Source: Streptomyces shenzhenensis
GTDB taxonomy: Bacteria > Actinomycetota > Actinomycetes > Streptomycetales > Streptomycetaceae
Direction of reading: 5' to 3'
NCBI RefSeq assembly: GCF_021462265.1
Contig: NZ_JAJONF010000058.1
Span: 1-51,996 of the forward strand
Length of the DNA: 51,996 bases
The notes under the pieces are model-generated. The model did not search any database and had not been told where the DNA came from. It worked only from the letters and a program-made list of their open reading frames with translations. Numbering within the stretch: the stretch's first letter is position 1; the number at the start of each line of letters is the position of its first letter. A program made the position numbers and the translations under genes. This document shows, piece by piece, positions 1 to 14,268 of this stretch.

Positions 1-2
1 TG

Positions 3-2768
3 AAGCCGGGCACTCAGGCGGCCACGGACATCAATGCGGTCGGTCTCGGCCAGAGCGGGCACCCCCTGCTCGGCGCGGTCGTGCTGCTGCCGGACTCGGA
101 CGGGGCGGTGTTCACCAACCGGCTGTCACCGAGCAGTCAGCCCTGGCTGGCGGAGCACTCCGTCGCCGGGACGGTCCTGGTCCCCGGCACCGCGCTGCTG
201 GAACTCGTGGTGCGCGCCGGTGACGAGCTGGGCGAGTCGGTGGTGTCGGAACTCGTCGTGGAGGCACCGCTGGTGCTGCCGGAGTCGGGCGGCGTTCAGG
301 TGCGGGTGACCGTCGGGGAACGGGACGGCGCGGGCCTGCGGTCCGTCGCCGTGCACTCCCGGACGGAGGACGTCCGCCCCGACGCGCCGTGGACCCGGCA
401 CGTGACGGGCTTCCTCGGCGGCGCCCGGCCGCTCCCCACCCCGGTGTCCGCCCAGTGGCCCCCGTCCGGGGCCGAGGAACTGCCGACCGACGGTTTCTAC
501 GACGCCCAGCGCGCGGCCGGCTTCGAGTTCGGCCCGTTGTTCCAGGGGCTGCGCCGGGTCTGGGCGGCCGGCGACGAGGTGTTCGCGGAGGTGGCCCTGC
601 CCGCGGACACCGAGGGCGCCGCTGACTTCCTGCTGCACCCGGCGCTGCTCGACGCGGCTCTGCACGCGGCGGCGTTCCTGCCCGGCCGTTCCGGCCCGGA
701 CGCGCCCGCGCGGCTGCCGTTCGCCTGGGACGCGGTGACGATCCACGCGACCGGGGCCACCGCCCTGCGGGTGCGGGTGCGGCCGTCCGGCGGCGACGAC
801 ATCGCGGTCGAACTGGCCGACGCCACCGGCGCCCCGGTCGCCTCGATCGGCGGGCTGACGATGCGGCCCGCCGACCTGAAGCTGCTGCCCGGGCGGGAGA
901 CGACCGGTGACATGCTGCTGCGGACCGAGTGGCGGCCGCTGGCGGTGACCGCCGGTGCGCAGGCGCGGCCGAGTGCCGTGCTGGACCTGACAGCGCGGGA
1001 CGCGGGGACGGCCGTGGCGGAGTCGGTCGCCACGCCTCGGCGGGCACGTGACCTGGTCGCGCGGGCGTTGGAGGCGATCCAGCGGCATCTGGCGGATCCG
1101 GTGCCGGACGAGCCGCTCGTGGTGCTCACCCGCGGGGCGCGGCGGGACCCGGCGATGGCCGCCGTGTGGGGGCTGGTCCGGGTGACGCAGTCGGAGAACC
1201 CGGGGCAGGTCGTCGTGGTCGATCTCGACGATGCGGCCGAGTCGCGGGGCCTGCTGGCCGCCGCGGTCGCCTCGGGCGAGCCCCAACTCGCCCTGCACAC
1301 GGGGTCGGTGTCCGTGCCGCGCCTGACACGTCAGGTGCCGTCCGGGACCGCCCGGGCCCTCGATCCCGAAGGGACCGTCCTGATCACCGGCGGCACCGGC
1401 ACCCTGGGTGCCCTGGTCGCGCGGCGGCTGGTCGTACACCACGGTGTGCGGCGGCTGCTGCTGACCAGCAGGCGGGGTGCCGACGCGCCCGGCGCGCCGG
1501 AGCTGGTGGCGGAACTCACCGCGCTGGGCGCCACGGTGACCGTCGCCGCGTGCGACATCGGCGACCCGGACGAGGCCGAGCGGCTGGTCGCCGGGGTGCC
1601 GGCGGAGCACCCGCTGACCGCGGTGATCCACTCCGCCGCCGTCCTGGACGACGGTGTGGTCACGGCGTTGGACCCCGCACGGGTCGACACCGTGTTCGCG
1701 CCGAAGGTCGACGGCGCGTGGCAGCTGCACCGGCTGACCGAGCATCTGGACCTGGCGGCGTTCGTGCTGTTCTCCTCCGCGTCGGGCACGGTCGGCAACG
1801 CCGGGCAGGGCAACTACGCGGCGGCCAACGCCTTCCTGGACGCCCTGGCCGAGTACCGCGCCGCACGTGGACTGCCCGCCCTGTCGCTGGCCTGGGGGCT
1901 GTGGGAGACCGCGAGCGAGATGACCGGCGCGCTGCTGGCCGGCACCCAGGGGCATCTCAAGCAGGAGGTGCTCGCTATGACCGACGAGGAGGGCCTCGCC
2001 CTGTTCGACGCGGCCCTGCGCGGCACCGGGCGCGCGGACCTCACGGCCGGCGCGGACGACGGACTCACGACGACAGCCGGGGGAAGCGCACCCGCCGTCC
2101 TCGTGCCCATCAAGCTCAACCCCGCCGCGCTGGCGGAGGCCGGCAACCCGCCCGCCGTCCTGCGGGACCTGGTGCCACGGTCGCGGCCGGCGGCGCGGCA
2201 GGCCGCCGACGCGGCCGTCACGGGCGACTCGCTGGTCGACCGGTTGCGGGCGCTGGCGCCGCGGGAGCGGTTCGCACGGCTCCTGGACGCCGTCCTCGCG
2301 CACACCGCGGCGACCCTGGGGCACTCCGGGACCGGGGCACTCGACGGGCGGCAGGCGTTCAAGGACCTCGGCTTCGACTCGCTCGCCGCCGTCGACCTGC
2401 GCAACCGGGTCGCCGCCGGCACCGGGCTGCGGCTCCCCGCCACCCTGGTGTTCGACTACCCCAACCCGGGCGCCCTGACCGAGTACCTGCTCGGTGAGCT
2501 GGGCCTGGGCGACGAGGACGCCGGGGAAGCGGCGGCCGAGCGGGCGCTCGACGAGGTGCGCCGGCTCACGGAGTCGCTCGGCGAACTGCTCACCGGCCCC
2601 GAGGACCGGGCGCGGCTGGCGGCCGGGCTGCGCAGGCTCGCGGCCAAGTGGCACGCCCCCGACGACCCGCGGCTGCCGGGCTCCCCCGCCGCGGACGCGG
2701 CCGACCTGGAGTCGGCGTCCGACGACGACATCCTCCGGCTGGCCGAGGCCGAACTGGACCTGTCCTGA
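3..2768 (+). CDS. Type I modular PKS, C-terminal part: DH-KR-ACP (5' truncated)
   Basis: This is the end of a polyketide synthase whose reading frame is open from base 3, so the start and the KS-AT part lie outside the window. The DH domain begins at a HPLLGA motif and has HxxxGxxxxP intact (His at 156-158) and its second catalytic Asp at 651-653. The KR has the NADPH motif GGTGTLG, catalytic Ser, Tyr and Asn, and an LDD motif, which is the B-type fingerprint. The ACP has LGFDSL with its Ser at 2379-2381. A C-terminal helical docking tail follows. Inference: the module makes a trans double bond. The next PKS starts 29 bases downstream, so the genes are co-transcribed and the proteins probably act in order. 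Confidence 0.95.
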   Translation, partial: KPGTQAATDINAVGLGQSGHPLLGAVVLLPDSDGAVFTNRLSPSSQPWLAEHSVAGTVLVPGTALLELVVRAGDELGESVVSELVVEAPLVLPESGGVQVRVTVGERDGAGLRSVAVHSRTEDVRPDAPWTRHVTGFLGGARPLPTPVSAQWPPSGAEELPTDGFYDAQRAAGFEFGPLFQGLRRVWAAGDEVFAEVALPADTEGAADFLLHPALLDAALHAAAFLPGRSGPDAPARLPFAWDAVTIHATGATALRVRVRPSGGDDIAVELADATGAPVASIGGLTMRPADLKLLPGRETTGDMLLRTEWRPLAVTAGAQARPSAVLDLTARDAGTAVAESVATPRRARDLVARALEAIQRHLADPVPDEPLVVLTRGARRDPAMAAVWGLVRVTQSENPGQVVVVDLDDAAESRGLLAAAVASGEPQLALHTGSVSVPRLTRQVPSGTARALDPEGTVLITGGTGTLGALVARRLVVHHGVRRLLLTSRRGADAPGAPELVAELTALGATVTVAACDIGDPDEAERLVAGVPAEHPLTAVIHSAAVLDDGVVTALDPARVDTVFAPKVDGAWQLHRLTEHLDLAAFVLFSSASGTVGNAGQGNYAAANAFLDALAEYRAARGLPALSLAWGLWETASEMTGALLAGTQGHLKQEVLAMTDEEGLALFDAALRGTGRADLTAGADDGLTTTAGGSAPAVLVPIKLNPAALAEAGNPPAVLRDLVPRSRPAARQAADAAVTGDSLVDRLRALAPRERFARLLDAVLAHTAATLGHSGTGALDGRQAFKDLGFDSLAAVDLRNRVAAGTGLRLPATLVFDYPNPGALTEYLLGELGLGDEDAGEAAAERALDEVRRLTESLGELLTGPEDRARLAAGLRRLAAKWHAPDDPRLPGSPAADAADLESASDDDILRLAEAELDLS

Positions 2769-2797
2769 GCTCCGACCACCTGTAAAGGACCCTTTCC

Positions 2798-8335
<5,538 letters not shown>

Positions 8336-8406
8336 CGGCGATGCGAGCGGATCACGAGGCGCGGCCTGCGACGGCCGTCCGACCGGATGACGATGCGGAG
8401 AAGACA

Positions 8407-11400
8407 ATGAACACCGATGACAACGCCGTCGTCGAGGCCCTGCGCGCTTCCCTGACGGAGAACGAGCGGCTGAAGCGGGAGCTCGCGGCGACCGCGGACA
8501 GTCTCCGGGAGCCCGTGGCGATCGTCGGAATGGCCTGCCGGCTGCCCGGCGGGGTCCGCTCCCCCGAGGACCTGTGGACGCTCCTCGACGAGGGCCGCGA
8601 CGCGATCACGGGCTTCCCCGAGGACCGCGGCTGGGACGTCGAGGCGCTCTACGACCCCGACCCCGACGCGCACGGCAGGAGCTACACCCGGGAGGGCGGA
8701 TTCCTGCACGACGCCGGGGAGTTCGACGCCCGGTTCTTCGGGATCTCACCGCGTGAGGCGCTGTCCATGGACCCGCAGCAGCGGCTGTTCCTGGAGACCG
8801 CCTGGGAGGTGCTGGAGCGCGCCGGGCTCGACGCGGGCGCCCTGCGTGGCAGCCGTACCGGGGTGTTCGCGGGCGTCATGTACCACGACTACGGCACCGG
8901 ACTCACCGAGGTGCCCGAGGAGTTGGAGGGCTTCCAGGGCGCGGGCGTCGCGGGCAGCCTGGTCTCCGGCCGGGTCTCCTACCACCTGGGCCTGGAGGGG
9001 CCGTCCGTGACGGTCGACACGGCCTGCTCGTCCTCGCTGGTGGCGCTGCACCTGGCTGCCCAGTCCCTGCGCGCGGGCGAGTGCGACCTGGCGCTGGCGG
9101 GCGGGGTGGCGGTGATGGCCACGCCGAGCACGTTCGTGGAGTTCTCCCGGCAGCGCGGGCTGTCCCCGGACGGCCGGTGCAAGGCGTTCGCGGCCGGCGC
9201 GGACGGCACCGGCTGGTCGGAGGGCATGTCCCTGCTGCTCCTGGAGCGGCTGTCCGACGCCCGGCGAGCCGGTCATCCGGTGCTGGCCGTCGTACGGGGC
9301 AGCGCGGTGAACTCCGACGGCGCCTCCAACGGCCTGACCGCGCCCAACGGCCCCTCCCAGGAACGCGTCATCCGGCAGGCCCTCGCCGCCGCCCGGCTGA
9401 CCCCGGCCGAGGTGGACCTGGTCGAGGCGCACGGTACCGGTACCCGGCTGGGCGACCCGATCGAGGCGCAGGCCGTGATCAACACGTACGGGAAGTCCCG
9501 GGACGCCGGACACCCGCTGTGGCTGGGCTCGCTGAAGTCCAACATCGGGCACGCCCAGGCCGCCGCCGGGGCCGCCGGCGTCATCAAGGCCGTCCTGGCG
9601 CTGGGGCACGGTGTGCTGCCGCGGACCCTGCACGTGGACGAGCCGACCCCGCACGTCGACTGGTCCGCGGGCACCGTCCGGCTGCTGGGCGAGGCCCGCC
9701 CGTGGCCCGTCGTGGACCGCCCGCGCCGGGCCGCCGTCTCCGCGTTCGGGGTGAGCGGCACGAACGCGCACGTCGTCATCGAGCAGGCCCCCGACCTGCC
9801 GGAAGCCGAGCCCCCGGAGGCCGCGGACTCCGACGTCCCCTGGGTGCTGTCGGCGCGCACGCCGACGGCGCTGGCGGAGCGGGCGCGCCAGCTGGCCGTG
9901 TACGCCGAGGCGCACCCGGAGCTGGACACCGCGGCGCTCGGCCGGGCCCTCGCGACCACGCGGGCGGCGATGGAGCACCGGGCGGTGCTGATCGGCGTCG
10001 GCCGTGACCAGCTCCTCGACGGGGCACGGACCCTGGCCGCCGGCGAGACCTCGCCGCTGGTGGTGACGGGCCGGGCGACCGGCGGCCAGCTGGCCTTCCT
10101 GTTCTCGGGCCAGGGCAGCCAGCGTCTCGGCATGGGCCGTGAACTGCGCGCCCGGCACCCGGAGTTCGCCGAGGCCTTCGACGCGGTGTGCGCGGAGCTG
10201 GACGCCCGGCTGCCGCGCCCGCTGCGCCAGGTCCTCGACGCCGAGCCGGGCACCGCGGAGGCCCGGCTGCTGGACCGTACGGAGTTCACGCAGCCGGCGC
10301 TGTTCGCCTTCGAGGTGGCACTCGCCCGGCTGCTGGCCTCCCGGGGCATCGAACCGGACGTCGTCGCGGGCCACTCCGTCGGCGAGATCGCCGCCGCGCA
10401 CCTCGCCGGGGTGCTCTCCCTCGGCGACGCCGCCGCCCTGGTCACGGCCCGGGCCGGACTGATGCAGGCGCTGTCCGCGCCGGGCGCGATGGTCGCGGTG
10501 CGGGCCGAGGAGGACGAGGTCACCGCGCTGCTGTCCGGCCACGAGCACGAGGTGAGCATCGCCGCGGTCAACGGGCCCGAGGCGGTGGTGCTGTCCGGCG
10601 TCGAGGAGCGGGTCCTGGAGATCACGGGGGCACTGCGCGCGGTCGGCCACCGCACCAAGCGCCTCAAGGTCTCCCACGCCTTCCACTCGCCGCTGATGGA
10701 GCCGATGCTCGCGGAGTTCGAGCGGGTCGCCCGCGGTCTGCGGTACGAGCGTCCGCGCATCCCCGTGGTGTCCAACGTCAGCGGGAAGCTCGCCGAGGGC
10801 GACGACCTCGTGACCGCCGGCTACTGGGTGCGGCACGTGCGCGCCACCGTCCGGTTCCGGGACTCCCTGCGGACCCTGCGGGCCGAGGGGGTGCGCACCT
10901 TCCTGGAGGTCGGGCCCGGGGACACGCTCACCGCGATGGTCCACGAGAACGTCTCCGGCGACACCGAGGCCGTACCCGCCGTACGCCGTGACCGCGAGGA
11001 GTCCCTGTCGGTGCGGGCCGCGCTGGCCGCCCTCCAGGTGCGCGGCCGGGCGCCCGCCGTGGCACCGCACCCCCGCCACGTTCCCCTGCCCACCTATCCC
11101 TTCGAACACAAGCGTTACTGGCTGGAGAGGACCATCGTGCCGCAGAACGACACCGCCGCCCTTGTCGAGGACCCGGCGCCGGACCGGCCGGCGGAAGAGA
11201 CACGGACGTTCGTCGAACGGCTCGCGGAGCGCCCCGCCGAGGAGCGCCGCAAGGAGCTGATCGCGCTCATCGTCGATCTCGCCGCCACCGCCCTGGGCCA
11301 CGACACCACCGACGAGTTCGACGAGGAGACCGGCTTCTTCGACCTCGGCTTCAGCTCGCTGACCGCGGTCGAGGTGCGCAACAAGGTCAACGAGATCTGC

Positions 11401-11499
11401 GGCACCGACGCCAACCCGATGCTGCTCTTCGACCACCCCACCCCCGGCATGCTCGCGGACCACCTGGAAGAGCTGCTGTTCACCACCCCCACCCACTGA
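8407..11499 (+). CDS. Type I modular PKS, terminal module: KS-AT-ACP, no thioesterase
   Basis: The ATG at 8407 has GGAG 8 bases upstream and begins a coiled docking helix typical of PKS N-termini. A longer frame from TTG 8332 overlaps the previous stop and adds a tail unlike a docking domain. The KS has Cys207 in TACSSS plus the two His motifs. The AT has S657 in GHSVGE and HAFH from H757, so malonyl-CoA is expected. There is no KR, DH or ER, so the last beta-ketone is left unreduced. The ACP carries LGFSSL (Ser984), with Ser in place of the usual Asp before the phosphopantetheine Ser. No TE domain is present. The downstream amide synthase is the expected release enzyme. Confidence 0.96.
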   Translation: MNTDDNAVVEALRASLTENERLKRELAATADSLREPVAIVGMACRLPGGVRSPEDLWTLLDEGRDAITGFPEDRGWDVEALYDPDPDAHGRSYTREGGFLHDAGEFDARFFGISPREALSMDPQQRLFLETAWEVLERAGLDAGALRGSRTGVFAGVMYHDYGTGLTEVPEELEGFQGAGVAGSLVSGRVSYHLGLEGPSVTVDTACSSSLVALHLAAQSLRAGECDLALAGGVAVMATPSTFVEFSRQRGLSPDGRCKAFAAGADGTGWSEGMSLLLLERLSDARRAGHPVLAVVRGSAVNSDGASNGLTAPNGPSQERVIRQALAAARLTPAEVDLVEAHGTGTRLGDPIEAQAVINTYGKSRDAGHPLWLGSLKSNIGHAQAAAGAAGVIKAVLALGHGVLPRTLHVDEPTPHVDWSAGTVRLLGEARPWPVVDRPRRAAVSAFGVSGTNAHVVIEQAPDLPEAEPPEAADSDVPWVLSARTPTALAERARQLAVYAEAHPELDTAALGRALATTRAAMEHRAVLIGVGRDQLLDGARTLAAGETSPLVVTGRATGGQLAFLFSGQGSQRLGMGRELRARHPEFAEAFDAVCAELDARLPRPLRQVLDAEPGTAEARLLDRTEFTQPALFAFEVALARLLASRGIEPDVVAGHSVGEIAAAHLAGVLSLGDAAALVTARAGLMQALSAPGAMVAVRAEEDEVTALLSGHEHEVSIAAVNGPEAVVLSGVEERVLEITGALRAVGHRTKRLKVSHAFHSPLMEPMLAEFERVARGLRYERPRIPVVSNVSGKLAEGDDLVTAGYWVRHVRATVRFRDSLRTLRAEGVRTFLEVGPGDTLTAMVHENVSGDTEAVPAVRRDREESLSVRAALAALQVRGRAPAVAPHPRHVPLPTYPFEHKRYWLERTIVPQNDTAALVEDPAPDRPAEETRTFVERLAERPAEERRKELIALIVDLAATALGHDTTDEFDEETGFFDLGFSSLTAVEVRNKVNEICGTDANPMLLFDHPTPGMLADHLEELLFTTPTH

Positions 11500-11528
11500 T
11501 CCGACACCTTCGAAAGGCGGACCGAGCC

Positions 11529-12317
11529 ATGTTCGACGTGGACACGTATCTGAAGCACCTGGGGTACACCGGCTCCCTGGAGCCCACTCCCGGCACCCTC
11601 CGCGAGCTGCACAAACGGCACATGATGTACGTGCCGTTCGACAACTCACGCAACGCTGCCAAGGGCCTGGCGATCTGGGACGACGTGGACGCCGGGGCGG
11701 ACTACTTCTTCCAGGCGCTGATCACCGAGGGCCGGGGCGGCATCTGCCACGAGCACTGCGGGCTGTTCCGCACGCTGCTCGCCGAGCTCGGCTTCGACGT
11801 CCGGGTCATCTCCTCCGGCGTGCGGGGCGCGGGCGACGAGTTCGGCCCCGACCTGGAGCACATGCTGGCCGCGGTGCGCCTGGACGGCGAGGACTGGCTG
11901 GTCGACGTCGGCTTCGCCGGGCCGTCCTTCACCGAGCCGGTGCGCGTCAGCGAGGACGTGCAGCGCCAGAACGGCTTCGACTACCGGGTCGTCGAGGACG
12001 GTGGGCGCCTGGTGCTCCAGCGCCGGCCCGCCGGGCGCGACTGGCAGGCGGTGTACCGGTTCACCCTCCAGGAGCGCGACCTGTCCGAGTGGAAGGCCAT
12101 AGCCAGCGGCGACAACGACGACCCGTACTGGCACTGGGCCGGCGAGATGATCCGCGCGGGCACGCTCATCTACGGCCGCGCCTACGAGACCGGGCAGCTG
12201 CTCCTGGTCGGCCGCCGCTACCTGCGCGCCGAGGACGGCACGGACCAGGCGCGGGTGCTGGCCAAGACCGCCGAGTACGAGTCCGTCGTACGCCACGTAC
12301 TGCGCCAGGACGCCTGA
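11529..12317 (+). CDS. Ansamycin amide synthase (arylamine N-acetyltransferase fold), RifF-like
   Basis: 262 residues, the usual length of the NAT family. The Cys-His-Asp triad is visible: C73 in RGGICHEH, H111 in EHMLAAV and D126 in VDVGFAG. In ansamycin pathways (RifF, GdmF) this family takes the chain from the last ACP and closes the macrolactam with the aryl amine of the AHBA starter. That matches its position immediately after a PKS lacking a thioesterase. The start follows AAAGGCGGA, and the gene lies 29 bases after the PKS. A detoxifying NAT is the alternative, but context argues strongly against it. No AHBA biosynthesis gene is in the window. Confidence 0.93.
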   Translation: MFDVDTYLKHLGYTGSLEPTPGTLRELHKRHMMYVPFDNSRNAAKGLAIWDDVDAGADYFFQALITEGRGGICHEHCGLFRTLLAELGFDVRVISSGVRGAGDEFGPDLEHMLAAVRLDGEDWLVDVGFAGPSFTEPVRVSEDVQRQNGFDYRVVEDGGRLVLQRRPAGRDWQAVYRFTLQERDLSEWKAIASGDNDDPYWHWAGEMIRAGTLIYGRAYETGQLLLVGRRYLRAEDGTDQARVLAKTAEYESVVRHVLRQDA

Positions 12318-12328
12318 GGAGCATGACG

Positions 12329-13993
12329 ATGAGCACGGACAGGGACGACGACACCCCCGGCGGGCCGGGGCGCGGCGCCGCCGGGTGGGACGCGGACGTG
12401 CTGATCGTCGGCGACGGGCCGGTGGGCCAGACGCTGGCGATCCTGCTCGCCCGGCGGGGATGGTCGGTCACCGTGGTCGACCGGTGGCCGCAGCCGTACA
12501 CGATGTCGCGGGCGGTGGCGTTCGACAGCGAGGCCGCCCGGGTGCTGGCCGCGCTCGGCCTCACCGGCTACATCGCCGACGAGACCGAGCCCTCGGGCCG
12601 GTACGTCTGGCAGAACGGCGACGGCAAGGTCCTGCTGGACATCGAGGGGTCGGCGCGGGGCTGGTGCCACTGGCCCGACTCGACCTCCATGTACCAGCCG
12701 GGACTGGAGGCCGCGCTCACGGCACGCGGTGCGCAGCTGCCGACGCTGCGGGTGCTGCGCGGCCACGAGGCGGTCGACGCGGCCGACCTCGGCGACCACG
12801 TCGAGCTCACCTGCGTCGGCCTGGACGGCGGGCGGCGGACGCTGTCGGCACGCTGGCTCGTCGGCTGCGACGGGGCGAACAGCTTCGTCCGGGACCGCGT
12901 CGGCACCCCGATGCGGGACCTGGACTTCGCCCACGACTTCCTGATCTGCGACGTGGTCCTGCACGAGGAGCGCACGTTCGACCCGAACAACCTGCAGATC
13001 TGCGACCCGGCCCGGCCGCGCACCGAGGCCTCGGCCGGTCCCGGGCACCGGCGCTGGGAGTTCATGCGGCTCGCCGACGAGTCGGTGGAGGAGCTCAACA
13101 CCCCCGACAGCGCCTGGCGGTTGCTGAAGCTCTTCGACGTCACTCCCGGCAACGCCACGCTGCTGCGGCACGCCGTCTACACCTTCCGCTCCCGGTGGGC
13201 GGAGCAGTGGCGCTCGGGACGTCTGCTGCTCGCCGGGGACGCGGCGCACGTCATGCCGCCGTTCGCCGGTCAGGGCATGTGCTCGGGCATCCGGGACGCG
13301 GCGAACCTGTCGTGGAAGCTCGACCTGGTGCTGGCCGGCCGTGCGGACGAGGCGGTGCTCGACACGTACGTCTCGGAGCGCGCCGCCCATGTCCGCCATG
13401 CCGTCAGGATGTCGGTGGACCTCGGCCGGGTCATCTGCCAGCTGGATCCGGCCGCGGCCGCCGACCGCGACATGGCGATGCTCGCGGCCCGCGAGCGCGG
13501 TGTCGGCCGCGGAGCGCCGCAGGCTCCCGTCCACCCCCTCCGCGACGGGCTGCTCCACCGCGCGGACACCCGCGGCCGCCTGACCGGCCGGCTCACTCCC
13601 CAGGGCCGCGTGCGCCGCGACGGGACGACGGCTCTCTTCGACGACCTGATCGGCACCGGCTTCGTCCTCCTCACCACGGAGGACCCCCGCCCCCGGCTGA
13701 GCCAGGAAGCCCTGAGGGTCCTGGACCGCCTCGACATCCGCACGGTGCGGGTGTTGCCCGCGGCCGAGCCCACGCCCACGCCCACGGACGACCGGGTGCC
13801 CGACGCGGCGGCCGACGCCACGGTGGTGGACGTCGACGCCACCTACATCCCCTACCTCACCGAGGCCGGCGCCACCAGCGTGCTGGTCCGCCCCGACTTC
13901 TACGTCTTCGGCCAGGCGGACACCCCGGAGGCCTGCGCGGCTCTCCTCACCGACCTGGGAAGGCAGTTGGAGGTGGCGGCGCTGACCCACTGA
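12329..13993 (+). CDS. FAD-dependent aromatic hydroxylase (MhpA/GdmM/Rif-Orf19-like)
   Basis: 554 residues. The N-terminal FAD motif GDGPVG is at residues 28-33, a DG motif occurs in LVGCDGANS, and the GD motif occurs in LAGDAAHVMPPFAGQG. A C-terminal thioredoxin-like region is typical of 3-(3-hydroxyphenyl)propionate hydroxylase-type enzymes. I chose ATG 12329 over ATG 12323 because GAGGAG ends 7 bases before it and only one base before the other. The order PKS, amide synthase, this monooxygenase is like geldanamycin gdmA3-gdmF-gdmM, from established knowledge. Inference: it oxygenates the benzene or naphthalene ring of the ansamycin, although related enzymes can also do Baeyer-Villiger chemistry. 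Confidence 0.93.
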   Translation: MSTDRDDDTPGGPGRGAAGWDADVLIVGDGPVGQTLAILLARRGWSVTVVDRWPQPYTMSRAVAFDSEAARVLAALGLTGYIADETEPSGRYVWQNGDGKVLLDIEGSARGWCHWPDSTSMYQPGLEAALTARGAQLPTLRVLRGHEAVDAADLGDHVELTCVGLDGGRRTLSARWLVGCDGANSFVRDRVGTPMRDLDFAHDFLICDVVLHEERTFDPNNLQICDPARPRTEASAGPGHRRWEFMRLADESVEELNTPDSAWRLLKLFDVTPGNATLLRHAVYTFRSRWAEQWRSGRLLLAGDAAHVMPPFAGQGMCSGIRDAANLSWKLDLVLAGRADEAVLDTYVSERAAHVRHAVRMSVDLGRVICQLDPAAAADRDMAMLAARERGVGRGAPQAPVHPLRDGLLHRADTRGRLTGRLTPQGRVRRDGTTALFDDLIGTGFVLLTTEDPRPRLSQEALRVLDRLDIRTVRVLPAAEPTPTPTDDRVPDAAADATVVDVDATYIPYLTEAGATSVLVRPDFYVFGQADTPEACAALLTDLGRQLEVAALTH

Positions 13994-14002
13994 GCCACGG
14001 TG

Positions 14003-14033
14003 CCCGGCCCGCCGGCGGGGCCGGCGGGCCGGG
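14003..14033 (+). terminator. GC-rich perfect hairpin ending the PKS operon
   Basis: A perfect 14-bp inverted repeat (14003-14016 with 14020-14033) with a 3-base loop starts 10 bases after the monooxygenase stop. There is no T-tract, which is usual for Streptomyces terminators. The rest of the gap to 14268 shows no gene I can support. Confidence 0.8.
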
Positions 14034-14268
14034 GCGTCCGGTGCAGCGCTGCTGAAGGCCGCACCGAAGCTCCCTCACCGTGGCCGACACCCTTGAGCAC
14101 CACGCGCCGGCCCCCGACGCCCCCGCCCATCCGGCCGGGCCCGGCGGCTCGGTCTCCTCCCAGCTGCTTGCCTTGCGGACCTGTCGGCACGCACGGGTGG
14201 GTCCCGCGAGGCGGCGTGCACCGGCGGTGATGGGTCCCTCCGCCAAGTACAAGGTGTGGCTTCGGCTT

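Noticed and set aside
126..2654. Long minus-strand open frame opposite the first PKS
   Set aside because: It is a GC-skew shadow of the PKS frame: Arg/Gln/Gly-rich, no recognisable domain, no ribosome-binding site. Similar long shadows lie opposite most genes here.
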